A stretch of 52,388 bases of DNA from Clostridiaceae bacterium BRH_c20a (GCA_000961765.1 LADT01000068.1:1-52388), one strand, 5' to 3'; numbered from the stretch's first letter, positions 34,978 to 42,954 are shown. Numbers and translations are program-made. The notes: generated from the sequence alone by a model not told the origin.

Positions 34978-35291
34978 TTACTATCACTCCATTTTCCTAA
35001 ACCTTGTTGATTTTCAATAATCATGCCCTCTTCCACTAGTGTAATACAGGTTCGGATATTTGGTTGTCCATTTACGGTCATGATACAGTCAGTGCAGCGG
35101 CCAATTCCACAAAAAATACCCCGTGGGTTGCCTTCTTTTGCGGTTATTCTAAATTTCCTGATACCTGCTGCTAATAAAGCTGCGGCAATGGGCTCACCCT
35201 TTTTGGCCTGAAGTGTTTTCCCATCAACATTGATAGTTACCCATTGACTGTCGGTACCATCCCCTAAAATTGGATGATTTACAATTCTCAA
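34974..35291 (-). CDS. Ferredoxin-like [2Fe-2S] subunit (SoxA N-terminal/HcnA-like)
   Basis: 105 residues from TTG 35291 (GGGAGGGG nine bases before). VTINVDGKTLQAKKGEPIAAALLAAGIRKFR and GIFCGIGRCTDCIMTVNGQPNIRTC show the plant-type [2Fe-2S] site C-x4-C-x2-C ... C. This domain forms the N-terminus of sarcosine oxidase alpha; here it is its own gene and leads the operon. An upstream ORF extension to 35357 lacks a ribosome site. Confidence 0.88.
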   Translation of the reverse strand: MRIVNHPILGDGTDSQWVTINVDGKTLQAKKGEPIAAALLAAGIRKFRITAKEGNPRGIFCGIGRCTDCIMTVNGQPNIRTCITLVEEGMIIENQQGLGKWSDSK

Positions 35292-35332
35292 TGCATGTCC
35301 CCTCCCAAACTGTATTTTGAAGTTAAAATAAG

Positions 35333-35357
35333 AATATTCGAATATTTCAGCTGTCAA
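35333..35357 (-). promoter_or_regulatory. Possible promoter/operator of the dehydrogenase operon
   Basis: TTGACA on the minus strand (35357-35352) is followed by a 14-bp palindrome AATATTCGAATATT (35346-35333) where the spacer would be. A good -10 box at 17 bases is not evident. The palindrome shares GAATATTCG with 6117-6175. Confidence 0.35.
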
Positions 35358-35408
35358 TTTTTTTATGCCATATTCCTATTTTCATCTAATATGACAGGGA
35401 TTTCAACC

Positions 35409-35441
35409 AAAAAAAACTTTTTGGCAAGAGATACCAAAAAG
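35409..35441 (-). terminator. Terminator-like hairpin upstream of the dehydrogenase operon
   Basis: CTTTTTGG/CCAAAAAG (8 bp) followed on the minus strand by eight T's. It lies between the divergent scfA gene and the operon, ~118 bases before its first start. It either blocks read-through from antisense transcription of scf or is an attenuator in a long leader. Confidence 0.55.
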
Positions 35442-35484
35442 AAGCCTGTAGTATGCAAACATATATATTCCCAACATACCCTTA

Positions 35485-35513
35485 TTGTGCAATGAAGTTT
35501 AGCATGATATAAT
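35485..35513 (+). promoter_or_regulatory. scfA promoter
   Basis: TTGTGC (35485-35490), 17 bases, TATAAT (35508-35513), 38 bases before the scfA start. Confidence 0.7.
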
Positions 35514-35550
35514 TTTACTGTTTAAGGTATTTATGGAGGAGGTTTAGACG

Positions 35551-35700
35551 ATGGAAAAGCGAGTACATATTAAAACAATTTCTAGTAACCAGTTGGCTAA
35601 TACACTAAAAACAGGCGGGTGCGGAGAATGTCAGACTTCCTGCCAGTCTGCTTGTAAAACATCCTGTACAGTAGGAAATCAAGTTTGTAAAAATAACTAA
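35551..35700 (+). CDS. scfA: SCIFF peptide (six Cys in forty-five), RiPP precursor
   Basis: 49 residues, ATG 35551 behind ATGGAGGAGGT. Conserved leader KRVHIKTISSNQLANTLKTG and a core with six cysteines at 24, 27, 31, 35, 39 and 46 (CGEC, SC, AC, SC, VC). SCIFF peptides are near universal in Clostridia; the partner radical SAM protein forms a Cys-to-Thr thioether in family members studied. Thr29, Thr37 and Thr40 are possible acceptors here. Biological role unknown. It is too short for routine gene finders. Confidence 0.95.
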   Translation: MEKRVHIKTISSNQLANTLKTGGCGECQTSCQSACKTSCTVGNQVCKNN

Positions 35701-35704
35701 AGAA

Positions 35705-35732
35705 TAGACCCTTAATGGGTCTAGTTTTTTTT
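35705..35732 (+). terminator. Terminator between scfA and scfB
   Basis: TAGACCC (35705-35711) pairs with GGGTCTA (35717-35723), followed by eight T's. It would let most transcripts stop after scfA and so make much more peptide than maturase. Confidence 0.85.
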
Positions 35733-35753
35733 GAATTGATAAGGGTGGTAATA

Positions 35754-37142
35754 ATGAAGGAATTGAATTTCAATAATATTCATAAATTTTGCTTTGAAGA
35801 GTTGAAAGTACTGTTGGATATAAATAGTGGATCTGTACATATCATTGATGATACTACCTGGGATTTCCTTGACCAGCTAAAAATAGAACAAGGGGATTGG
35901 GAAAAGGCCCAGGCTGCTCTTATAGATAGGTACGGTGATTCCATCTTACAAGGTGTTGCTAAGGAGCTTAATCAGCTTATTGAAAGTAATCTCCTATTTT
36001 CTCCGGATATTGATCTTCTAGAATACCAGCCCAGCCCTCATCCGGTTGTTAAGGCTCTATGTTTACATGTTGCCCATGACTGCAACCTCCGTTGTGGCTA
36101 TTGCTTTGCTGGAACAGGTGCTTTTGGTGGTCAGCGGCTCCTAATGGACCGGGAAGTTGGTGAAAAAGCCATTGATTTCCTTTTGGCTAACTCCCAAAAC
36201 CGTAAGCATGTAGAAATAGACTTTTTTGGAGGAGAGCCGCTTTTAAATTTTAATGTTGTCAAGGAACTAGTGGCTTATGGTAACGAGCGGGCTGAAAAGC
36301 TAGGCAAAATAATAAAATTCACCATAACTACTAATGGTGTTCTTTTATCTGATGAGGTGCAGGACTTTTTAAATAATAACAATATGAGTGTTGTTTTAAG
36401 CTTAGATGGACGAGAAGAGATTAATGATAAAATGAGGCCTTTTCCTAATGGCTCAGGTTCATATTCAATCATTAAAGATAAAATACTTGATTTTGTAAAA
36501 GGACGCAAGCAGAAGGACTACTACGTCCGGGGTACCTACACCCACCATAATTTGGATTTTGCAGCTGATGTGAAACATTTAGCCGGGCAGGGCTTTAGAG
36601 AAATTTCCATTGAACCTGTTGTTGCTGATCCTACCTGTGATTATGCTTTTAAGAAAGAAGATTTACCTTTTTTAGAGGAGCAGTATGAAGTTTTGACTAG
36701 ATATTACTGGCAGTCCTATGTAAATGGTAAAGGCTTTAACTTTTTTCACTTCAACATAGATTTAAACCATGGGCCCTGCCTGCCTAAACGCTTATCAGGC
36801 TGTGGTGCAGGCCATGAATATTTGGCTGTTAGCCCAGAAGGGGACTTATATCCCTGCCATCAGTTTGTGGGTCAGGGGAACTTTAAAATTGGCAGTGTCT
36901 ATTCAGGTACTGCCCAAAAGGCTATAGCCTTAGAATTTCAGAAGAGCCATGTTTTAAATAAAGAAGAATGTAGAGGGTGCTGGGCTCGTTACTACTGCAG
37001 CGGTGGTTGTCATGCCAATAATCTTGTCTATGGGGGCTCCTTACTAAAACCTTATATTTTTGTCTGTGAACTGCAGAGAAAAAGATTAGAATGTGCTCTA
37101 TATCTTCAGGTAAAAAAACACTTATTTGCTGCAAATGTTTAG
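35754..37142 (+). CDS. scfB: SCIFF radical SAM maturase
   Basis: 462 residues from ATG 35754 (AAGGGTGG at 35741). An N-terminal RiPP recognition-type region (~1-85) is followed by the radical SAM core with C110-NLR-C114-GY-C117, DFFGGEPLLNFNVV and TITTNGVLL. A SPASM domain at the end carries the auxiliary cluster cysteines CGAGHEYLAVSPEGDLYPC and CRGCWARYYCSGGCHAN. It installs thioether cross-links in ScfA. Always paired with scfA, here 54 bases downstream behind the partial terminator. Confidence 0.95.
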   Translation: MKELNFNNIHKFCFEELKVLLDINSGSVHIIDDTTWDFLDQLKIEQGDWEKAQAALIDRYGDSILQGVAKELNQLIESNLLFSPDIDLLEYQPSPHPVVKALCLHVAHDCNLRCGYCFAGTGAFGGQRLLMDREVGEKAIDFLLANSQNRKHVEIDFFGGEPLLNFNVVKELVAYGNERAEKLGKIIKFTITTNGVLLSDEVQDFLNNNNMSVVLSLDGREEINDKMRPFPNGSGSYSIIKDKILDFVKGRKQKDYYVRGTYTHHNLDFAADVKHLAGQGFREISIEPVVADPTCDYAFKKEDLPFLEEQYEVLTRYYWQSYVNGKGFNFFHFNIDLNHGPCLPKRLSGCGAGHEYLAVSPEGDLYPCHQFVGQGNFKIGSVYSGTAQKAIALEFQKSHVLNKEECRGCWARYYCSGGCHANNLVYGGSLLKPYIFVCELQRKRLECALYLQVKKHLFAANV

Positions 37143-37257
37143 AAAAGAAATGTAGGATAATTTATTTATGATCTGCTAAGGGTGACCATTAATGGATAAA
37201 AATGCATATAATGTATATTAGAGGGGAATAATTTCATAATAAATGGCAAAATGTTCA

Positions 37258-37285
37258 TTACACAATTTAAGAATTGTGATATAAT
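37258..37285 (+). promoter_or_regulatory. Promoter of the M23 peptidase gene with internal palindrome
   Basis: TTACAC (37258-37263), 16 bases, TATAAT (37280-37285). CACAATT-TAAG-AATTGTG (37261-37278) is a perfect 7-bp inverted repeat lying between the boxes, a likely repressor or activator site. Confidence 0.55.
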
Positions 37286-37376
37286 GATTATGTTTCTTGG
37301 GTTTGTCCAAGTGAGCATGGTCAAAAAGGGAGGTGAAGATCTCTGCAGGTGGTGTGAAATTGGCCTGCAGGAAGAT

Positions 37377-38753
37377 ATGTCACAGATAACTGATTGGTTG
37401 GAGATTAGAAGGAGTAAGTTAATACTGTTTTTCATATTTGGTATTATTGCCGTCTTAATGATAACAGGCATTTCTCAGCTATTAACCCCTAAAGAAGGTT
37501 TTGTTCTAACAGTTGATAATAAAAGATTAGCTGTTGTTGAAAATGAGGCAATAGTTATTGAAGCTCTAGACGAGCTTAAAGCTCAGAAATCACAAGAAGA
37601 AGGTCTTTTATATAAAGAGGTAACCAATAAAGTAACGGTAGAAACTGTTCGCGGTTTAGATGAAGAGCCTGTTGGCAAAGAAGAGCTTATTAAGACGTTA
37701 GCTCTAAATCTAGACTGGGTAGTTCAAGCTACTGCTCTTACTATTAACGGAAGTCCTAAATTGAATGTGGCTACACCGGAACAAGCCGAAGAAATTCTTA
37801 ATAAATTAAAAGAAGAATTTACAGTAGATACTGAAGATAAAGAGTTATTAGCATTAGATTTTGAAGAGGAGATTATCTTAAACACTGTTGATGTTAAATT
37901 AGAAGAGTTGGTTGACCCTGCTCTGGCAGTTACCTTAATCTTAAATGGAACTGATAAAATTGAAACATATAAGGTTAAAAAAGGTGACACTTTGTGGGAT
38001 ATTGCCTATGCTAATAATATGACAGTAAATGAGCTTAAGGAAGCTAATCTGGACTTAAAGAGAGATGTACTTTCTATTGGTCAGGAATTAAAGCTCGTGA
38101 AAACTGAGCCCATGGTTAATGTAGTTACAGCTGTTCAGCTGACAAAGGAAGAGAATATCCCCTTTAACACCAAATATATAAGCAGCTCCGATTTATGGCG
38201 GGGACAAAATAGTGTTAAAGAAACTGGGAAAAGTGGAAAGCAGCGGGTTACATATAAAATTGTAGAAAAAAATGGTGTTGAAATAGATAGGGAAATTCTT
38301 GAGAAAGAAGTCCTAGAAGAACCCAAAACCAAGGTAGTTTATCAAGGAACTAAGGTAATGGTCGCATCCCGGGGTGGTGGAGGTAGTGGAGCGTTAGCTT
38401 GGCCTTTACGGGGGAGGATTACTTCAGGTTACGGCTGGCGTAGTTTAGGCTATCATACGGGTATGGATATTGATGGTGTTACTGGAGATCCTATATTTGC
38501 TGCAGGAAGTGGAACGGTAATTAGTGCTGGTTGGGCCGGTAATTACGGTTACTGTGTTGATATTGACCATGGGGATGGTTTATTAACAAGGTATGCTCAC
38601 CTATCTAAGATGGATGTAAAAATTAGTCAAAAGGTAAACCGGGGTGACCTTATTGGCAGGGTCGGTAATACAGGCCGTAGTACAGGTTCCCATCTGCATT
38701 TCGAGGTAAGGGTTAATGGTGTCCATACTAACCCTATAAAATATTTAGATTAA
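37377..38753 (+). CDS. Cell-wall peptidase: LysM, G5 and M23 domains
   Basis: 458 residues from ATG 37377 (AGGAAG before it). An ATG at 37251 in the same frame lies upstream of the promoter's -10 box and cannot be the start. One membrane helix (~20-38), a long region (~45-190) of unknown fold, LysM (~195-243, YKVKKGDTLWDIAYANNMTV), G5 (~245-328) and an M23 Zn-peptidase (~341-458) with HTGMD and HLHFEV ligands. Such proteins cut peptide cross-links in peptidoglycan; an outer-face, membrane-tethered location is inferred. Single gene with own promoter and terminator. Confidence 0.92.
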   Translation: MSQITDWLEIRRSKLILFFIFGIIAVLMITGISQLLTPKEGFVLTVDNKRLAVVENEAIVIEALDELKAQKSQEEGLLYKEVTNKVTVETVRGLDEEPVGKEELIKTLALNLDWVVQATALTINGSPKLNVATPEQAEEILNKLKEEFTVDTEDKELLALDFEEEIILNTVDVKLEELVDPALAVTLILNGTDKIETYKVKKGDTLWDIAYANNMTVNELKEANLDLKRDVLSIGQELKLVKTEPMVNVVTAVQLTKEENIPFNTKYISSSDLWRGQNSVKETGKSGKQRVTYKIVEKNGVEIDREILEKEVLEEPKTKVVYQGTKVMVASRGGGGSGALAWPLRGRITSGYGWRSLGYHTGMDIDGVTGDPIFAAGSGTVISAGWAGNYGYCVDIDHGDGLLTRYAHLSKMDVKISQKVNRGDLIGRVGNTGRSTGSHLHFEVRVNGVHTNPIKYLD

Positions 38754-38760
38754 TTTTAAA

Positions 38761-38790
38761 GCACAGGCGTAAATGCCTGTGCCTTTTTTA
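38761..38790 (+). terminator. Terminator
   Basis: GCACAGGC/GCCTGTGC hairpin (38761-38782) with T6. Confidence 0.92.
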
Positions 38791-38819
38791 GCTACAGATA
38801 AACACTTATGACGATAGAA

Positions 38820-38844
38820 GATAGACTATAGTCCATAGTCTATC
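38820..38844. repeat. Short palindrome GATAGACTAT...ATAGTCTATC
   Basis: Perfect 10-bp arms (38820-38829, 38835-38844). The same word family (ATAGTC, CTATCGAC) recurs at ~8731 and ~40160. Confidence 0.6.
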
Positions 38845-38937
38845 GACAGTATCTAGAAAAGAAAGTTTCCTTTATAAACATTTATTCAGATGGTATACTA
38901 AGAAATAGTAAAGGAATAAGGGAATAGGAGGAAGTTC

Positions 38938-39858
38938 ATGTACGATGTTATAATAATAGGAGCGGGACCAGCGGGAATGACTGCTGGTATATATGCAGCC
39001 CGGGCTGGGTATAAAACTATGATTATGGAAACAGGGGCGCCAGGCGGGCAGGCCAGTACTACGGAAACTATTGAAAATTATCCTGGTTTCCCTGGTGGAG
39101 TATCAGGACCAGAATTAATGATGAAGTTTTACGAACAGACAGTAAGCTTCGGGGTGGAAACGGTTTTTCAGCATGTTACTTCCATCGAAGTAGAGGGCAA
39201 TATAAAAAAGGTTATTGGCGATGCTGCCTATGAGGCCCGATCTATTATTATTGCTTCAGGGGCACGACCTAGGGTCTTAGGTGTTAATGGTGAATCTAAG
39301 TTTCGCGGCAAAGGCGTCTCCTACTGTGCTACCTGTGACGGATTCTTTTTTAAGAATCGGGAAGTTGCAGTAGTTGGTGGTGGCGATGCAGCCATTGAAG
39401 AAGCACTTTATTTGAGTAAGATCTGCAGTAAGGTTACAGTTATTCACCGTAGAGATAAGCTTAGAGCGACAAAAATTGTCCAGGATAGGGCTCTAAAAAA
39501 TGAAAAAATTCACTTTATATGGGACAGTGTTGTTGATGATATTATTGGAGAAAACAGCCTCACTGCATTATCTTTGCATAACGTTAAGACCCAGCAAAGG
39601 CAATTATTCACTGTTGACGGCGTTTTTATTTTCGTGGGATATATACCAAATAGTGACTATCTTCCAGCATCTATTATCTTAGACCAACGGGGCTATCTTT
39701 TAACTGACGACTACCTGCAAACAAATATTTCGGGTATTTTTGGTATTGGTGATATACGCCAGAAAAATCTAAGGCAGGTTGCTACCGCCGTTGGTGATGG
39801 TGCAGCTGTGATAACTGCGCTAGATAAATATTTTGCCGATAAGGAGGGGGAAAGTTGA
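38938..39858 (+). CDS. trxB: Thioredoxin reductase-like flavoprotein
   Basis: 306 residues. FAD site YDVIIIGAGPAGMTAGIYAAR, EGAPGGQ-like ETGAPGGQASTTETIENYPGFP, redox pair C130-AT-C133 in SYCATCDGFFFKN, NADP site VAVVGGGDAAIEEALYL with HRRDKLRA, and FGIGDIRQKNLRQVATAVGDGA. All expected catalytic elements are present. It reduces thioredoxin or a similar partner with NAD(P)H; no thioredoxin gene lies beside it. ATG 38938 behind GGAGGAAG. A 40-residue gene overlaps its stop. Confidence 0.93.
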   Translation: MYDVIIIGAGPAGMTAGIYAARAGYKTMIMETGAPGGQASTTETIENYPGFPGGVSGPELMMKFYEQTVSFGVETVFQHVTSIEVEGNIKKVIGDAAYEARSIIIASGARPRVLGVNGESKFRGKGVSYCATCDGFFFKNREVAVVGGGDAAIEEALYLSKICSKVTVIHRRDKLRATKIVQDRALKNEKIHFIWDSVVDDIIGENSLTALSLHNVKTQQRQLFTVDGVFIFVGYIPNSDYLPASIILDQRGYLLTDDYLQTNISGIFGIGDIRQKNLRQVATAVGDGAAVITALDKYFADKEGES

Positions 39859-39977
39859 GAAAGAATAGGAAAAAAGAAGGGGCGAGGAGAATTGCCCTAA
39901 TAATATTGGTGTCTTTACTGGCCTTGGGTCTTTTGTTGCCTTCTTTTATGAGTTTGTTTGGTAGCTGGAGCTATTAG
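39855..39977 (+). CDS. Small basic single-span membrane protein
   Basis: 40 residues, TTG start at 39855 overlapping the trxB TGA (TTGA), with AAGGAGGGGG directly upstream inside trxB. The basic N-terminus MRKNRKKEGARR is followed by one membrane helix IALIILVSLLALGLLLP and the tail SFMSLFGSWSY. The near-ideal ribosome site and stop/start overlap support translation. No family recognised. Too short for usual cut-offs. A terminator follows at 40011. Confidence 0.65.
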   Translation: MRKNRKKEGARRIALIILVSLLALGLLLPSFMSLFGSWSY

Positions 39978-40010
39978 TTTCTAAATATCCGATTCATTTT
40001 CAAGTATTTG

Positions 40011-40042
40011 CCTCTAGAGGGTTTACTCTAGGGGTTTTTTGG
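40011..40042 (+). terminator. Terminator after trxB and the small gene
   Basis: CCTCTAGAG (40011-40019) pairs with CTCTAGGGG (40026-40034), one G-T pair, then T6. Confidence 0.85.
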
Positions 40043-40059
40043 TTAGTCCACGGGATAGA

Positions 40060-40240
40060 CAATAGTCACCAGTAACTATTTCACAGAAGGCATCTTTAAC
40101 ATAATTTGGCGTATATGTTTAATGGGGGAACCATGTTATACTACACTTTACGGTAGAGAACTACCGTCTATCGACTGTTGTCCATAGACCGTTAGTTAAG
40201 TTTACTAGTCACCAGTCACCAGTAACTAGTCACTATCTTT
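40060..40240. repeat. AGTCACCAGTAACTAG / GTCTATCGAC word repeats
   Basis: TAGTCACCAGTAACTA at ~40069 and ~40216, CACCAGTCACCAGTAACTAG at ~40208, CTACCGTCTATCGACTGTTG with CCATAGACCG at ~40160. These direct and inverted short words fill the gap before the gluzincin gene. No gene. Confidence 0.55.
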
Positions 40241-40259
40241 ATAGAGAGGGGTGAGGGGT

Positions 40260-41114
40260 ATGCAAATCCTAAGCAATAATAAATTCATATTATTCTTAAT
40301 TGCCGTTATTTTAATAATTTCATTACTAATACCAACTACTTGGTCGAAGGTGAAGATTCAGGCTTATAAAATGATTCGGAACTTTTCTAAGGTTCATTTA
40401 GCTCTAACTACTAGAGAATACAGTACATTGAGTGATAGTAACTTTACTGTTAAATATAAATCAGATAATCAAGAAAGCGCTCAGTTGATTTTAGAAACGG
40501 GTAATGAGATTTTAACTCAGGTTAATAATACGTTAGGTTATGTTAACAGGGGGAGTATACCGGTAATTGTTTATTCTTCCATGGAAGAGCTTAATAAAAG
40601 CTTTGGCTGGGAGGGAGATAGAAGTCCTATGGGTGTGTATTGGATGGGCAGCATCCGCATACTTACTCCTGAAGCCTGGGTGGGAGCCGATGAGGATAAA
40701 GAGGTAATTTTTAAAAATATGGGACCCATGGCCCATGAGTATACCCACTTGGTAGTTGATTATAAGACTAATGGGAATTATACCCGTTGGTTTACAGAAG
40801 GGATTGCTCAATACGTAGAAAAAGAAATTACCGGCTTTACATTGGATGAGCCTACCCAACAAGCAAAAGGAAATCTTTACCCATTTATTGAGCTTGATCA
40901 AACCTATGATGAACAGGCTGATCAGGAATTGGCTTACTGGCAATCGTTGATAGCTATCGAATATCTAATTGATAAAAATGGAGAAATAATTATTAATGAA
41001 TTTTTAAGAGAACTTAATCAAGGACAAAGCTTTAATAAAGTATTTAAGAACCTTGTTGGGCAAGACTTAAGTTCCTTTGAAAACGATATACGAGAATATG
41101 CAAAAAACAAATGA
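40260..41114 (+). CDS. Gluzincin (peptidase MA-like) membrane-anchored protein
   Basis: 284 residues from ATG 40260 (GAGGGGTGAGGGG just before). One N-terminal helix (~7-23), then an extracytoplasmic domain with the zinc motif H159-E160-YT-H163 in MAHEYTHLVVDYK and the downstream ligand E180 in WFTEGIAQYVE. This HExxH...E arrangement defines the gluzincin peptidase MA family. An active protease is likely; the substrate is unknown. Stop overlaps its terminator. Confidence 0.88.
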   Translation: MQILSNNKFILFLIAVILIISLLIPTTWSKVKIQAYKMIRNFSKVHLALTTREYSTLSDSNFTVKYKSDNQESAQLILETGNEILTQVNNTLGYVNRGSIPVIVYSSMEELNKSFGWEGDRSPMGVYWMGSIRILTPEAWVGADEDKEVIFKNMGPMAHEYTHLVVDYKTNGNYTRWFTEGIAQYVEKEITGFTLDEPTQQAKGNLYPFIELDQTYDEQADQELAYWQSLIAIEYLIDKNGEIIINEFLRELNQGQSFNKVFKNLVGQDLSSFENDIREYAKNK

Positions 41115-41146
41115 ACAGCCGAGCTTCTTGGCTGTTCATTTGTTTT
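41113..41146 (+). terminator. Terminator overlapping the gluzincin stop
   Basis: GAACAGCC/GGCTGTTC hairpin then ATTTGTTTTG. Confidence 0.85.
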
Positions 41147-41211
41147 GTAGTATTCAAAATACTGATTAGGGTAACACTAGTTTTAAGAAATTGTAGTGAG
41201 GGGGAACGAAA

Positions 41212-42090
41212 GTGACAAAGGATGACCAATTAAAAGCTAATATAGAAGAAACCTTAAGTAATAATATGCACAATACTGCCTTAGGTATCAATGTCCAGGT
41301 AGAAAAAGGCTATGTAAAGCTGCACGGAATGGTTGATACTTTGGCTGAAGGAGAATTTGCTGCTAAGCTGGCAACTAGAATTCCTTTTGTTAAAGGGGTA
41401 GATAATGGCCTTACTGTAGCTATGGATAACCTACGGGAGGATGATGAAATAACTGAGTTAGTCTTGAAAAAATTTATGAATGAACCAAAGCTAGACATTA
41501 AGAAAATCGGTGCTGATTGTGAAAAAGGTATAGTTATTTTACGGGGGCAGGCATCATCTTTGGGGGAAATTGAGCTGGCTAAGGAATTGGCTACCCAAGT
41601 TCATGGTGTACGGGAAGTAAAAGCCTTGGTTAAATTCAGTGAGGAAACAAAAGATGCTGATGATGCCTCAATTGTTAACGGGGTAGAGGTTGCCTTGGCA
41701 GCTTCAGGTATGGTTGAGGCAGAAGATGTAGATACTACATGCACTAAAGGGATCGTTAAGCTAGACGGAATAGTAGATAATAATGAACAAAAAGAGGCTG
41801 CAGAGCTTTTTGCCAAAACTGTCCCTGGGGTACGAAAAGTAATCAATAAGCTAGCGACCCGACATGATAATGAAAAGGGTGACGGCTATCTAACAAATGT
41901 TCTAAGAAGGGCCTTAAATAAAGACGACAGAGTTAGCCCTGCCCAGGTAAAAGCCTATGTAGTTGATGAAACAGCTTATCTGAGCGGTAAAGTTTACAGT
42001 GTTGATGCTAAAAAAGCTGCAGAGGAAGTAGCGCGAAAAGTTGAGGGGATTAGCGACATCGTTAATGATGTTACTGTTGCCTACCACTAA
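41212..42090 (+). CDS. Protein with four BON domains
   Basis: 292 residues, GTG 41212. Four tandem copies of ~72 residues, each with an alpha-beta start (e.g. LKANIEETLSNN), a VKLHG/VILRG/VKLDG/AYLSG strand, and a VPGV(R/K)xV closing strand: units end at about 70 (GVDNGLTV), 145 (VREVKALV), 218 (VRKVINKL) and 292 (ISDIVNDV). No signal peptide or membrane helix, so cytoplasmic. BON domains are thought to bind phospholipid or other ligands; a four-copy soluble protein is unusual compared with the one- or two-copy OsmY/Kbp types. Confidence 0.85.
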   Translation: MTKDDQLKANIEETLSNNMHNTALGINVQVEKGYVKLHGMVDTLAEGEFAAKLATRIPFVKGVDNGLTVAMDNLREDDEITELVLKKFMNEPKLDIKKIGADCEKGIVILRGQASSLGEIELAKELATQVHGVREVKALVKFSEETKDADDASIVNGVEVALAASGMVEAEDVDTTCTKGIVKLDGIVDNNEQKEAAELFAKTVPGVRKVINKLATRHDNEKGDGYLTNVLRRALNKDDRVSPAQVKAYVVDETAYLSGKVYSVDAKKAAEEVARKVEGISDIVNDVTVAYH

Positions 42091-42107
42091 CTAGCCACTA
42101 ACCAATT

Positions 42108-42136
42108 AAAAAAACGAGCCCTGCTCGTTTTTTTAA
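42108..42136 (+). terminator. Terminator
   Basis: AAAAAAACGAGC/GCTCGTTTTTTT hairpin. CTAACTAGCCACTAACC just before it is one of the dispersed CTAGCCACTA words. Confidence 0.92.
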
Positions 42137-42231
42137 TTATATTTACCCTTTATTTCATTTTTTTATAAAGGTAGCTGCTAGTTAAAAGTAGAAAACTAGT
42201 AAAAAGAAAATGAAATTAAGGGGGAGATAAG

Positions 42232-42951
42232 GTGAAAATTGATAAAGATTTATGTATTGGTTGTGGTAATTGTCTAATATATTGCCCTGTAGATGCAATT
42301 TTGGAGGAAGATGGGGTTATTGATATTGATTTTAATGAATGCGTAGAATGTGGTAACTGTCTCCGTATGAGTAATTGCCCAACCGATGCAATTTATAGCC
42401 AGGCAATGGATTACCCAAGAGTTATTCGGGCAGTTATGAGTGATCCCTATGTAGTAGCGCCAAATACAGGCATTCCAGGTCGGGGTACTGCGGAAATAAA
42501 AACAAATGATGTTACGGGTAGATTTAAGAGGGGATGGATAGGTATGGCAGTAGAGCTAGGTCGGCCAATTACAGGTGTCTGGCTTAGTGATGTAGAGAAG
42601 GCTGCAATGGCTATCAGCAAGCATGGGATAGATTTTGAAAAAATAAACCCTGTTACAGCAATGATGCAGGATGCAAAGGTTGGAAAGTTCAAAGATGAAC
42701 TGCTTAAGGAAAAGGTGCTTTCTGCTATTTTAGAATTTGCCGTTGAACCGGAGAAAATTCCGGCTCTGCTCAATACTTTAGAAGAGGTGCAAGAAGAGGT
42801 GAATTGTGTATTTAGTGTTGATATTGCCAGCAGATGTAATCCTGATTTAAGTGTACCCCATGAAGAGATAATTGCAAAAACCGGTCACTGGATTTCCTTA
42901 AATGCAAAAACTAACCTTGGGCTAGGCAAGCCCTTGGTAAAGGAGGATTAA
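42232..42951 (+). CDS. Ferredoxin-domain protein with unknown C-terminal domain
   Basis: 239 residues; GTG 42232 after GGGGGAGATAAG. N-terminal 2[4Fe-4S] domain: CIGCGNCLIYCPVDAI and CVECGNCLRMSNCPTDAI (the second motif has an extra three residues before the last Cys). Residues ~65-239 are a conserved-looking unknown domain: GIPGRGTAEIKTNDVTGRF, WIGMAVELGRPITGVWLSDVEKA, INPVTAMMQDAKVG, and VNCVFSVDIASRCNPDL. I do not recognise it. It is coupled to 42955 (3-base gap), so the two proteins probably act together in an electron-transfer-dependent step. Confidence 0.75.
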   Translation: MKIDKDLCIGCGNCLIYCPVDAILEEDGVIDIDFNECVECGNCLRMSNCPTDAIYSQAMDYPRVIRAVMSDPYVVAPNTGIPGRGTAEIKTNDVTGRFKRGWIGMAVELGRPITGVWLSDVEKAAMAISKHGIDFEKINPVTAMMQDAKVGKFKDELLKEKVLSAILEFAVEPEKIPALLNTLEEVQEEVNCVFSVDIASRCNPDLSVPHEEIIAKTGHWISLNAKTNLGLGKPLVKED

Positions 42952-42954
42952 GAC

